Origin: Nitrospira sp.
GTDB lineage: Bacteria; Nitrospirota; Nitrospiria; Nitrospirales; Nitrospiraceae
NCBI GenBank assembly: GCA_020853775.1
Contig: JADYYH010000003.1
Span: forward strand, 61,991 to 125,990
DNA length: 64,000 nt
Reading direction: 5' to 3'
Shown: in pieces, positions 1-8,255 of the stretch
Layout of the letters: each line of letters starts with the position of its first letter
Numbering within the stretch: the first letter of the stretch is position 1
The notes under the pieces: generated by a model
The model's database searches: none
The model's input: only the letters and a program-made list of their open reading frames with translations
What the model was told of the DNA's origin: nothing
Position numbers and translations under genes: made by a program

Positions 1-2930
1 CCGCGCTGTGGTTTGCCGACAAGACCGCCACCCTGTGTGCGCTCGGGAATGACCTGACGCCCCTGAAGACCTATAAGACCTCACAACGTGTCGGGCCGTA
101 TGTCTCGACCACCCCGCTCCTGTACAAGGACGTGACCGGGGCTTTGACGGTGGTGTACGGGCTCGTCGACACGCAGAACGAGGCCGGCTACTTATACGGC
201 CTGGACCCCGCGAATGGCGAGATCATGAGCGTCCCCACGGGGTTGACGCAGATCACGACGCTCACGCAGGACCATACGAACGGCGTGGTCTACGCCGCCG
301 GCGCCGACTCCGATCCTTCCGGGAATCCCGCCAATCAGGTCGCCCAGGTATTCGGCGTTCGGGTCGATGAATGGCCGCAGACACTGCGGGACTTCATCAG
401 CGACTCGCAGTTGATGACGGACTACGACGACTCGGTGCCAGGGCAGCCGCTCGCGCGGTATCAAACGCATGTCACCGTCGTCGACAATCAAAAGAATCCG
501 CAGCCGCACGCGGCATTGAAGATCTGGGCGGATCAGCCGGACACGGCCATCACCGTCGACGGCCAACCCTATACCGTCGGCCCGGGCGACGCCGACTTCG
601 CACAGGTCAAGACCGGCATCGACGGGGCTCTTGCGGTGGCCAGCAACGCCGCTGACTACTTCGCATCGCCGCTCCGCCTCTGGGCTAGCTTCATGGACCC
701 GTACGAGCGCATCGTCGTCTATCCTGACCAGGAGTTCCATGTGCGCGTCACGACCGCGCACGCGAACGTGAACGATACCGATCCGGACACAATCAATCTG
801 ATGACGGCGACCGCCTACAGCGGCAAGCCGCTCTTCAGTGACGACGAAAAGCAGGCCAATCAGCCGCAGCAGATCGCAAACTCGATCCAGCAGGTGTCCC
901 AGGGCATCGGCGTGAAGGGATCGAGCAACTCGGCCGCGGCCGCGTTCGACCGCGTGATGCGTCGTGCGTCCCCGCTGAGGATGAGCACGCGGAGAACGAC
1001 CGCGGCGCTGCCGCCCAACAACTACTTTGCCTACGGCGACCTTGCCGGCGCCGCGCACTTCTGCTTGAATATCCCGGCTGCTCGGCCGATGGCTATCACA
1101 GAGCCTGTCGGCGCGGCCCTCTGGATCGCGGACCCGCGCGACCCCACCCCCCCGCCGTCGAACACCTATCCGGCGTTCGTCCCCTTGTCGCCGGCCGAGG
1201 CGCGCGCCGCGATCGACGCGCTCCCCGGCCAGCCCTGGAATGCGGAGGTGGATCTGCCGCCGAGCGCGCGAGGATCGGGCCGGGCCGGCAACATCTTCAC
1301 GGATTTCTGGAATTGGCTCAAGAACGCCGTCACGACGATCACGCATATCGTTGTGAGTGTGGCCGAAGACGTCATGGTCGGCATCGCCTACGTGGTCGAT
1401 AACGTGGCCAAGGTCTTCAAGGCGGTGCTGAAGATATTGGATGACGTTTTTCCTTTCCTTGGCTCGTTTTTCAAGATGCTCGAGAAAGCGATCGACGACG
1501 TGGTCGAGGCGCTCAGCGTCCTGCTCGATTTCGGCGAAATCCTCCAGACGCAGAAATGGTTAGTTGGGCAGGTCAACACCCAGGTCTCGAATCTCCTGGC
1601 GAACATCGATACCCACATCACGAACACTGTCGACACATTTTTCATGCAGGGCGAAACCGCGATTAAAGGGTTCTTCGATCAGCTGCGGCAGAGCCTGCAG
1701 ACCTCGAGTCCGAACGCGGGGTTGAAGGACATGCAAGGGATGGGTGCGACCCCGCACAGCATGTTCACCGTCGGGCCGGCAGGCGGGTCCGGTGCTTCGT
1801 CGCACGCCACGCAATGCGCGTGGCCCCTGCACAAGCTGAAGACAGGATTGCCGTCAGCCACCATCGCCTCGTCGTCAACCGGTCGGACACGCTCGCGGAC
1901 CGGCGATGGCGATCCGCTCACAGACTTCTTCAACGCGTTCGTCGCGCGTCTCACCGGCGACGGCGATCTGGCGAGTTCGTTCACTCAGTTCCAGTCCGAT
2001 TTCACGAATTTGTTCCATGCCACTTCGGCCAGTGCGTTCTTCTCGACGCTGCTCGTCAACGTCATCGATGCGGTTGAGACGTTGTTGGTCGGTGCCCTGG
2101 CGATCGGCAACGCATTTTTTGACGGCATGATCAAGGTCGTCGAGGACCTGATCAGTGCCGTCATGGGCGTACTCAACGCCGAGATTCAGATACCTGTGTT
2201 GACCGGCCTCTATCAAAGCCTCACGGGCGAGTCGTTGACGATCCTGAATCTCCTTCTGTTGGTGGGGGCGATTCCGGTGACCATTCTCTATAAAGTCGTG
2301 ACGGAGCGTTTCCCCTCGCAGGATGTCGGGGCTGCACTCGGCGCAGTCGGATACAGCCCCGTTGCGGCGAAGGTCCTGGGCGTGATGAGCGGACTGGTGA
2401 CGCTTGTCGCCGGCATGGTCAACGGCGTTTCGGATGCCGCAGGGAGTGACGGCGACCCGCTCATGTCGCGTATCTCGGCGGGATTAGGCGTGGTCGGCGC
2501 CGTATGTACCTTCCCCATGATCAGTAACGATACGCCGAGCGAACAGGACTGGCTGCTCTACGGCATGGGCCTCATGGTGCTTGCCTGGTGCGGGTTCACC
2601 GCGATCCTTAACGCTCCCGGGCAGCCATCGTCCTGGGTTTACAGCCTGTGTAACCTGGGACTCCTCGCCGCCACCATCAACGCATTCGTGGGCGACAGGA
2701 AATTCGATCCCCTTTCGGACGTGGCATTCGCCGGAGGAATCCTCGGCGCGGTGGTGGGGATGTGCAACCCGATCAAGTTGGGGCCGGACCCGGCGCCGGC
2801 GGTCGTCTGTATTGCCGACGTCGCCGCCGGGTTGGTCTGTGGCGGGATCGAGGCCGGGGCCGCGCTGTTTCAGAACCTTCCTTCAATCACGACCCATGGA
2901 GGAGCGGCTCTCAGGCCGAGTCCGGTCTGA
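1..2930 (+). CDS. Large protein of unknown function, 5' end outside window
   Basis: The frame is open from base 3 to the stop at 2928-2930, so about 975 residues are visible and the true start lies upstream. The first ~120 residues read like the last blades of a beta-propeller (a GYLYGLDPANG stretch followed by GVVYAAG). An Ig-like or carbohydrate-binding-like stretch follows (around bases 460-800). From about base 1290 there are long amphipathic helices rich in V, F, I and K (for example FPFLGSFFKMLEKAIDDVVE), then several hydrophobic segments between bases 2040 and 2880 that could be membrane-spanning. I recall similarly built giant proteins from actinobacteria, cyanobacteria and fungi, all without known function; that is memory, not a search. 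Secretion or a membrane-active role is possible but unproven. Confidence 0.8.
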   Translation, partial: ALWFADKTATLCALGNDLTPLKTYKTSQRVGPYVSTTPLLYKDVTGALTVVYGLVDTQNEAGYLYGLDPANGEIMSVPTGLTQITTLTQDHTNGVVYAAGADSDPSGNPANQVAQVFGVRVDEWPQTLRDFISDSQLMTDYDDSVPGQPLARYQTHVTVVDNQKNPQPHAALKIWADQPDTAITVDGQPYTVGPGDADFAQVKTGIDGALAVASNAADYFASPLRLWASFMDPYERIVVYPDQEFHVRVTTAHANVNDTDPDTINLMTATAYSGKPLFSDDEKQANQPQQIANSIQQVSQGIGVKGSSNSAAAAFDRVMRRASPLRMSTRRTTAALPPNNYFAYGDLAGAAHFCLNIPAARPMAITEPVGAALWIADPRDPTPPPSNTYPAFVPLSPAEARAAIDALPGQPWNAEVDLPPSARGSGRAGNIFTDFWNWLKNAVTTITHIVVSVAEDVMVGIAYVVDNVAKVFKAVLKILDDVFPFLGSFFKMLEKAIDDVVEALSVLLDFGEILQTQKWLVGQVNTQVSNLLANIDTHITNTVDTFFMQGETAIKGFFDQLRQSLQTSSPNAGLKDMQGMGATPHSMFTVGPAGGSGASSHATQCAWPLHKLKTGLPSATIASSSTGRTRSRTGDGDPLTDFFNAFVARLTGDGDLASSFTQFQSDFTNLFHATSASAFFSTLLVNVIDAVETLLVGALAIGNAFFDGMIKVVEDLISAVMGVLNAEIQIPVLTGLYQSLTGESLTILNLLLLVGAIPVTILYKVVTERFPSQDVGAALGAVGYSPVAAKVLGVMSGLVTLVAGMVNGVSDAAGSDGDPLMSRISAGLGVVGAVCTFPMISNDTPSEQDWLLYGMGLMVLAWCGFTAILNAPGQPSSWVYSLCNLGLLAATINAFVGDRKFDPLSDVAFAGGILGAVVGMCNPIKLGPDPAPAVVCIADVAAGLVCGGIEAGAALFQNLPSITTHGGAALRPSPV

Positions 2931-3331
2931 GCCGGGCTTGTCTTGCGTCCTTCGGTGGCTGCGGCTTCACTTGGCAGCTCGGCGGGTACCAATTTGAGCG
3001 ATGGTGTCGGACGCGTCGCCGTTCCCACGTGGCGGTTGGTAGTGCACGGTGGAACAAAGCGATGGCAACGGGCTATGATTCCTCGTACCTGGCGAGATCG
3101 TGACGATGGAGCACGATGTTGGTGGGGGTCTCCCGGGATATCAATTCTTGAGTCTAGGCCAGACCGCCCTGTCTGGTACTGTGGGTGTGACCCATGTCGA
3201 CGAAGACTATACGACCGTGCTTAGCCTACACCCGGTCGAAGAAAGATCGATGACGCGCACATCTTTGGGGTGGGCTTTCAATTCTAAGCACAAGCGGCAT
3301 CCAAACTCGCGCGCGCTCCGTAAATAAAGGC
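2931..3331. other. Intergenic stretch without a convincing gene
   Basis: Four hundred bases separate the giant gene from the patatin lipoprotein. Short open frames exist (one at 3100-3327) but lack a ribosome-binding site and recognisable protein features. A small inverted repeat, CCAGAC-6-GTCTGG, lies at 3159-3176 without a T-run. This stretch probably holds the promoter of the next operon; no clear -35/-10 pair was found. Confidence 0.4.
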
Positions 3332-4588
3332 ATGAGCCCGCATTCCCGACTCGGTAGGTGCCGATGGAGTTTGATGTTCCTACTGACCTTGGCGTCCTGC
3401 GCGCCACTCGGCCCCCCCTCGACCATCCCCGCTGACAAGCTGCTTCCTGCCAACCGAGCCACACTTCAGCTCGGTGAAAAAGAATTGGCGGATGGCCGGT
3501 TCGTCGGGTTGGCGTTCTCCGGCGGAGGGAGTCGCGCGGCCGTCTTCGGGGCGGCCGTCATGAAGGAACTGGACCGCCTGGGGCTGCTGCAGCAGGTTGA
3601 TGTGTTGTCCGCGGTGTCCGGCGGCGCCTTGCCTGCCGCGGCCTATGCCCTGGAAGGCTATCGCGACTTTAATTTTCAGAATGGGTTCGTAGAACAGATC
3701 GGGCGCGATATTCAAGGCGCGGCAGCGGGGCCTTGGTATCAAGTGCCCCGCAACCTGCTCCGGTATACCTTCAGGGACACGATCCCCGCCGAACCGGTGA
3801 TTCGCGCCCTGGACGACCAACTGTTTCACGGCGCGACCTTCGCCGACCTCAATCCCTCGCGACCGATCTTGCTGTTAAACGCCACGGATGCCGTCACCGG
3901 TGATCCCCTGGTCATTGCCGAGGAACGGTTCGCATCGTTGGGCATCCCGTTGGGGCCGTTCAGTATCGCCCGGGCCGTCTATATGTCTGCGGCCTATCCC
4001 GGCGTGCTGGAACCCTTGACGCTGACCGACGGACGCACAGGCACGAACGGCACGTCTGCCGATCCGGTCCTAGCCTATGACGGAGGCGCCGCCGACAATC
4101 TGGGTATTCGAACGCTCATACATGTGGTGGAGGAGACCCTGTCGGAGCACCCGATGGCGGATCGCTTCCCGCAAGGTTGTCTGGTGATCTCCATCGATGC
4201 CACGAGCCGCCCGAGGAACGAGGCGAAAACACCGCTCTCAGCTGCTGCGGCCTTGCTCAGAGGTCATCGCCGCAATGTATTGGAGCTCGCCGGTATTTCT
4301 GCGGCTCAGCAAGACCGAGCCATGTTCGGCACCTTTCGGGTCGGTCAGAACGGGAGCGGAGGAATCTGTCAGTTTTGGCATGTGGCATTGCGCCAGTTAC
4401 CGGATAGCGATCCCTTGGGCGAGCACGTCACGCACATCACTACGAACCTGGGCTTGTCGGCTGAGGATCAGGCTGCGTTGATGACCGCCGCCGCCCGGCT
4501 CGTGGCGAAGGGGCGCGAGGAGATGAACGGAACGGGCAGTTGGGCCGGTTTTCTTGAGACCAAACCGGCGCTGTTCTCCCATCCATGA
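3332..4588 (+). CDS. Patatin-like phospholipase, lipoprotein
   Basis: A predicted serine acyl hydrolase of the patatin family. The N-terminus is a lipoprotein signal ending LTLASC, so the enzyme is probably anchored to a membrane facing the periplasm. The oxyanion-hole motif reads FSGGGSRAA, the nucleophile elbow is SAVSGGA (serine in S-x-S-G-G), and the DGG of the Asp half of the dyad is at YDGGAADNLG. Length (418 aa) fits single-domain bacterial patatins plus a lipoprotein leader. An alternative start at 3374 has a better-spaced GGAG but gives a very short signal. The stop overlaps the next start by four bases, so translation is coupled to the SDR protein. The substrate is unknown. Confidence 0.85.
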   Translation: MSPHSRLGRCRWSLMFLLTLASCAPLGPPSTIPADKLLPANRATLQLGEKELADGRFVGLAFSGGGSRAAVFGAAVMKELDRLGLLQQVDVLSAVSGGALPAAAYALEGYRDFNFQNGFVEQIGRDIQGAAAGPWYQVPRNLLRYTFRDTIPAEPVIRALDDQLFHGATFADLNPSRPILLLNATDAVTGDPLVIAEERFASLGIPLGPFSIARAVYMSAAYPGVLEPLTLTDGRTGTNGTSADPVLAYDGGAADNLGIRTLIHVVEETLSEHPMADRFPQGCLVISIDATSRPRNEAKTPLSAAAALLRGHRRNVLELAGISAAQQDRAMFGTFRVGQNGSGGICQFWHVALRQLPDSDPLGEHVTHITTNLGLSAEDQAALMTAAARLVAKGREEMNGTGSWAGFLETKPALFSHP

Positions 4589-5259
4589 CCACGCCGACCG
4601 ACAGGCATCGCATCTTCGTCACCGGCGGCACGGGCTACGTAGGGGCGCGGCTCATTCCGTTGCTGCTTGAACGAGGGCATGACGTAACGGCATTGGTTCG
4701 TGAGTCTTCCTCGAAGAAGGTTCCCGCCGGATGCCGGGTCGTGGTCGGCGATCCGTTGGATGCGGGGACGTTCGCGGATTCTGTGCGAGGACGCGATACG
4801 CTGGTTCAACTGATCGGCGTGCCCAAACCGTCACCCTGGAAAGGAGCGCAGTTCCGCGCGATTGACGGACCCTCCGCCATGGCCGCAGTGCGGGCTGCCG
4901 CCTCGACCGGTGTGAACCACTTCGTCTACGTCAGTGTCGCCCGTCCCGCGCCCATCATGCGTGACTACATTGCCGTGCGTCGTGACTGTGAAGAAGCCAT
5001 CGGGCGAGCCGGCTTGGTCGCCACGATCCTGAGGCCTTGGTATATTCTCGGTCCCGAACATTGGTGGCCATTGGCGCTGGCGCCCATCTATCGCCTATTG
5101 GAACAACTGCCGGGTACAAGGGAGGCAGCCATGCGCTTGGGATTGATCACGATTCGGGAGATGCTCGCGGCTCTACGGTGGTCCATCGAACATCCTCCGG
5201 TGACGACGAGACTCATCGAGGTGCCGGAGATCCGTCGTCTGGGCCGGAGCGAGGCATGA
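4585..5259 (+). CDS. NAD(P)-binding SDR-like protein (NmrA/NDUFA9-like)
   Basis: An atypical short-chain dehydrogenase fold. The Rossmann glycine motif is at the N-terminus (TGGTGYVGARL), followed by an ALVR strand typical of NmrA/NDUFA9-type proteins. A YVSVA segment and a downstream YIAVRRDCEEAI helix replace the classical YxxxK helix, so it may bind cofactor without being a dehydrogenase. A LRPWYILGP stretch is common in this family. At 224 aa it is short. ATGA overlaps join it to both the patatin gene upstream and the RmlD-like gene downstream. Substrate unknown. Confidence 0.8.
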   Translation: MTTPTDRHRIFVTGGTGYVGARLIPLLLERGHDVTALVRESSSKKVPAGCRVVVGDPLDAGTFADSVRGRDTLVQLIGVPKPSPWKGAQFRAIDGPSAMAAVRAAASTGVNHFVYVSVARPAPIMRDYIAVRRDCEEAIGRAGLVATILRPWYILGPEHWWPLALAPIYRLLEQLPGTREAAMRLGLITIREMLAALRWSIEHPPVTTRLIEVPEIRRLGRSEA

Positions 5260-6140
5260 AGCCGATCGCACTCATCACCGGCGCTGCCGGCCTGATCGGT
5301 GGTTATCTTGTCAGAACCGCGCCGCGCTGGGTATCTGATTGGGAGGTACGAGGCGTCACCAAGGCTGAGGTCGATCTCACCGATCAAAGGCAGGTGGAAC
5401 GGCTCTGGGATCGTCACCGGCCGGAACTCGTCATTCACTGCGCGGCGTTGAGCCGTACCGGTCTGTGTGAGCAGGATCCCGCGCAGGCCCAGCTGATCAA
5501 TGTCGAGGCGACTCGGATCCTGGCCAGCCTCGCGCGCGACGTGCCGTTCATCTTTCTTTCCACCGACCAAGTGTTTGATGGCGCGAAGGGGCAGTATGTC
5601 GAAACCGATGCCGTCCATCCGCTGAATGTCTACGGGAAGACGAAGGCGGAGGCGGAGCAGGTGGTGCTCGCGAATCCTGCCCACTCAGTCGTTCGTATCG
5701 CGCTGACGGCCGGTACGTCGCCGACGCGAGACCGGAGTTTCGTCGAAGATATGGTGCGGACGGCGGCGAAGGGGGTGACGCTCACGCTGTTTACAGATGA
5801 GTTTCGCTGTCCATTACCGGCTGGTGCCCTGGTGCGAGCGCTGTGGGAATTCGGCGTCCAGCGCCGAGCCGGCCTCTATCACTTGGGTGGCCATGAGCGA
5901 CTATCGCGGTGGGAAATCGGAGAACTGCTGGCGACGCGATTCCCGGCATTGCGTACCTCGATCCAGCCTGGTTCAGTGGCCGACTATCATGGCCCGCCTC
6001 GCCCGCCGGATTTGTCGATGTGCAGTGACACAATGCAGGCGCTCCTGTCGTTCCGCCTGCCGGGCTTTCGGCAATGGCTTGCCGCAGCCTCACCGGACGG
6101 CGAGGACCCCTGGGACTATTCTTCCTCCCTTACCCGGTAG
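5256..6140 (+). CDS. RmlD-like NAD(P)-dependent sugar-nucleotide/SDR reductase
   Basis: Extended SDR of the RmlD_sub_bind family, 294 aa. The glycine motif is TGAAGLIGGYL and the family signatures are HCAALS, FLSTDQVFDG and YGKTKAEAE (the YxxxK pair). RmlD catalyses dTDP-4-dehydrorhamnose reduction, but no rmlABC genes are nearby, so a different sugar or an unrelated substrate is likely. The open frame extends upstream to 5037, but the ATG at 5256 overlaps the upstream stop as ATGA and begins right at the Rossmann fold, which fixes the start. Confidence 0.85.
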   Translation: MKPIALITGAAGLIGGYLVRTAPRWVSDWEVRGVTKAEVDLTDQRQVERLWDRHRPELVIHCAALSRTGLCEQDPAQAQLINVEATRILASLARDVPFIFLSTDQVFDGAKGQYVETDAVHPLNVYGKTKAEAEQVVLANPAHSVVRIALTAGTSPTRDRSFVEDMVRTAAKGVTLTLFTDEFRCPLPAGALVRALWEFGVQRRAGLYHLGGHERLSRWEIGELLATRFPALRTSIQPGSVADYHGPPRPPDLSMCSDTMQALLSFRLPGFRQWLAAASPDGEDPWDYSSSLTR

Positions 6141-6141
6141 A

Positions 6142-6498
6142 TCACTGCGGCAGCGTTCGAATGTAGGCCAGCACGTTGTGAATGTCGCGTTCGGAGAGGA
6201 GCCCTTTCCAGGACGGCATGTTCGGCTTACCCTCGTGGATGGTTGCCAACAGGGTACTGTCGGATTTGTTCTGGGTAGTCGGCGCCGTGAGATTCGCCGG
6301 ATCGGGCCCCAGCAGCTTGTATCCATCACCTTTGCCTTGGGCTCCGTGACATCCCGCGCAGTATTTGATGAAGAGTGTCTTCCCCTTTGCAGGATGAGCA
6401 GCTTTCGAGGACGCATTGTCACCGGCTTCAATTTGGGTCGATACCGCAGCTAGCACAGCCATCGCGGCGATCCACACTTTGGCGAACCCCACCTTCAT
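6142..6498 (-). CDS. Secreted c-type cytochrome, class I
   Basis: A 118-aa monoheme cytochrome c. A signal peptide (VWIAAMAVLAAVST) leads into a mature domain with haem-binding CAGCH and a C-terminal Met ligand in KPNMPSWKG. A GKTLFIKYC helix precedes the haem site. The ATG at 6498 is chosen over one 39 bases upstream because GGAGGGAC sits seven bases before it. It stands alone, convergent with the SDR gene. Its electron partner cannot be read from the neighbours; small soluble cytochromes like this commonly shuttle electrons in the periplasm. Confidence 0.9.
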   Translation of the reverse strand: MKVGFAKVWIAAMAVLAAVSTQIEAGDNASSKAAHPAKGKTLFIKYCAGCHGAQGKGDGYKLLGPDPANLTAPTTQNKSDSTLLATIHEGKPNMPSWKGLLSERDIHNVLAYIRTLPQ

Positions 6499-6642
6499 AA
6501 CAGTCCCTCCGGTGTGATGTGACGGTACTTGCCACATTCCCTCATGGTGAATCTTACCCGGCTCTGCAGCCGAATGCTATGCGACACCGGCGACCCCTGT
6601 CTTGATGGAGCCGGTCATTGTACAATTGCCTGATGCAGCGCG

Positions 6643-7485
6643 GTGAATCCGGTTGGTTTGCGGTTCATGTCCGGCAGTGATCGCATGACGGCGAGAGATC
6701 CTCTGTCCCTCCTCCTCTCTGCCTGGGCCGCTTCGGCGGTCCTGATGGTTGCGCTCTGGCTGCTCGAACGCCGCGTGCGGAATTTGTCGATCGCCGATGT
6801 CGGGTGGTGTTGCGGGTTGGCCTTGGTGGTGCTGTGGTATGCCAGTACTGCCCCGGGAGAGCAGGCCAGACGGGTGCTGGTCGCTCTGATGGTGTTCTTA
6901 TACGCCGCACGTCTTGGCATGCATGTCCTGCTCGATCGTCTGTTGGGCAAACGGGAAGACGGACGGTATCGGTCGCTGCGTCTCCATTGGGGCGAGCAGG
7001 GCGCAACCCGCCGGTTCTGGTATTTTCAATTACAGGCTGCCGCTATCGCTTGGTTCTCCCTTCCGCCCCTGGTGGTCATGCAGAATCCGCATCCGCCGTT
7101 TCATTTCTGGGATTTGATCGGCTTTCTGCTGTGGGGCATTGCGGTGACAGGTGAGGCGGTGGCCGACGGGCAACTGGCTGCCTTTCGGAACAAGCCTTGG
7201 AATAAAGACCGCGTGTGCAGGGACGGCCTCTGGTACTACTCCCGCCATCCCAACTATTTTTTCGAATGGCTGCACTGGTGGAGCTATGTGGTGATGGCCT
7301 TGGCAAGTCCGCTGGGCAATTGGGGTCTCACCCTGCTCGGTCCGATCACGATGGGATGGGCGCTGCTGAAGGTTACCGGGATCCCCTGGACCGAAACTCA
7401 GACGATGACGAGCCGGGGCGAGGAGTACGCCACCTATCGCCGCACCACGAACGCGTTCATTCCCTGGTTTCCGCGGCGGCAATAG
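6643..7485 (+). CDS. DUF1295 membrane protein (steroid 5-alpha-reductase-like)
   Basis: A polytopic inner-membrane protein of about 280 aa with several hydrophobic helices. The C-terminal signature RHPNYFFEW is the NADPH-binding hallmark of the DUF1295 / steroid-5-alpha-reductase / isoprenylcysteine methyltransferase superfamily, and KDRVCRDGLWYYSRHP fits the same region. The bacterial physiological substrate is not known. The start is uncertain: GTG 6643, ATG 6667 and ATG 6685 are all possible and none has a strong ribosome-binding site. Confidence 0.85.
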   Translation: MNPVGLRFMSGSDRMTARDPLSLLLSAWAASAVLMVALWLLERRVRNLSIADVGWCCGLALVVLWYASTAPGEQARRVLVALMVFLYAARLGMHVLLDRLLGKREDGRYRSLRLHWGEQGATRRFWYFQLQAAAIAWFSLPPLVVMQNPHPPFHFWDLIGFLLWGIAVTGEAVADGQLAAFRNKPWNKDRVCRDGLWYYSRHPNYFFEWLHWWSYVVMALASPLGNWGLTLLGPITMGWALLKVTGIPWTETQTMTSRGEEYATYRRTTNAFIPWFPRRQ

Positions 7486-7506
7486 TCGTGGGCACCATCG
7501 GTATGA

Positions 7507-7728
7507 TTATTTGCCGGCGAGTTCCGTCAGCCGAGCACGAGCGGCCTTGGCGGCGGGACTGTCCGGGTAGTGACGGATGATGTCTTCGTACAATTCTTTC
7601 GCATGGGCCTTGTTGGTTTGTCGTTCTTCAAGCTGGGCGGTTTCGAGCATTTGCGACGCCTGATCCTGGCCGCAGGCCGAGCTGCTCAGGAGCAGGACGA
7701 GAATGGTCCACGTAGGCACTCTGTTCAT
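7507..7728 (-). CDS. Small TPR-like lipoprotein
   Basis: A 73-aa protein with a lipoprotein signal ending LSSSACG. The mature part is a single helical hairpin (KELYEDIIRHYPDSPAAKAARARL) that matches the C-terminal half of YbgF/BamD-type TPR units. One repeat is too little to form a scaffold, so it may pack against a partner in the envelope. It is convergent with the DUF1295 gene and upstream of nothing obvious on its strand. Confidence 0.7.
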   Translation of the reverse strand: MNRVPTWTILVLLLSSSACGQDQASQMLETAQLEERQTNKAHAKELYEDIIRHYPDSPAAKAARARLTELAGK

Positions 7729-7829
7729 GCGGCGGTCCTTTCGATAGTCGATCGCGCGGCGTTCTCGTTTGCAGTGTGTGCCAGGTCCGCAGCGGTTTCA
7801 AGTGGGGCCGCAGAGAGGCAGTTGCCGCG

Positions 7830-8141
7830 TTACGAAACGGACTCTTCCCGGATGCCATACCGTGGAGAGGTAATGGCTTCACTTCGGCAGCGGGGACAAC
7901 GGCTTGGTCGCGTGAGCCTGGTTCGGTCGCGAAAGGTATAGGTACAATCCTGGCATTCAGAGGGCTCGAGCAGAAACGTTCGCGAGGGGTCGCGCGCCAA
8001 CGTTTTTACAATGTGGGTTAAGTGATCTTCCGCCTGGCGCTCCGGCATGCCGACCAGTTGAGCCAACTGGTGAGACGATAACAATGTGCCGGTCAGCAGC
8101 GTCATGATGCGCTGCCGGGGTGTTTGCTGTGGAGTGAGCAT
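7830..8141 (-). CDS. HTH plus zinc-ribbon predicted transcriptional regulator
   Basis: 103 aa. The N-terminal half is a winged-helix/HTH (LLSSHQLAQLVGMPERQAEDHL) and the C-terminal half a zinc ribbon with CQDC and CPRC pairs about 23 residues apart. This fused architecture matches the group I recall as COG3357, best known from archaea. It is divergent from the TldD gene, whose start is 114 bases away, so it could regulate that operon; this is inference from position only. Confidence 0.75.
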   Translation of the reverse strand: MLTPQQTPRQRIMTLLTGTLLSSHQLAQLVGMPERQAEDHLTHIVKTLARDPSRTFLLEPSECQDCTYTFRDRTRLTRPSRCPRCRSEAITSPRYGIREESVS

Positions 8142-8255
8142 GCCATTCTGATTGTAGGTGAACCGCTTACCGATGAAAAGGCCGACATCGGCGACCGCGA
8201 TCTTGTTATACTACGCGAAACTGCCTGTGCATCCGGCGCAGAGAAAGACGCCGCT

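Noticed and set aside
192..1346. 384-residue open frame on the minus strand inside the first gene
   Set aside because: It is antisense to a well-supported frame, Arg-rich, and lacks a start signal; typical shadow of GC-rich coding DNA.
1800..1920. Possible frameshift in the first gene, where the sequence is unusually Ser/Thr/Arg-rich
   Set aside because: The frame stays open on both sides and the downstream hydrophobic segments are in the same frame, so no shift is needed.
3100..3327. Short plus-strand frame in the 400-base gap
   Set aside because: No ribosome-binding site, no domain, and unremarkable composition.
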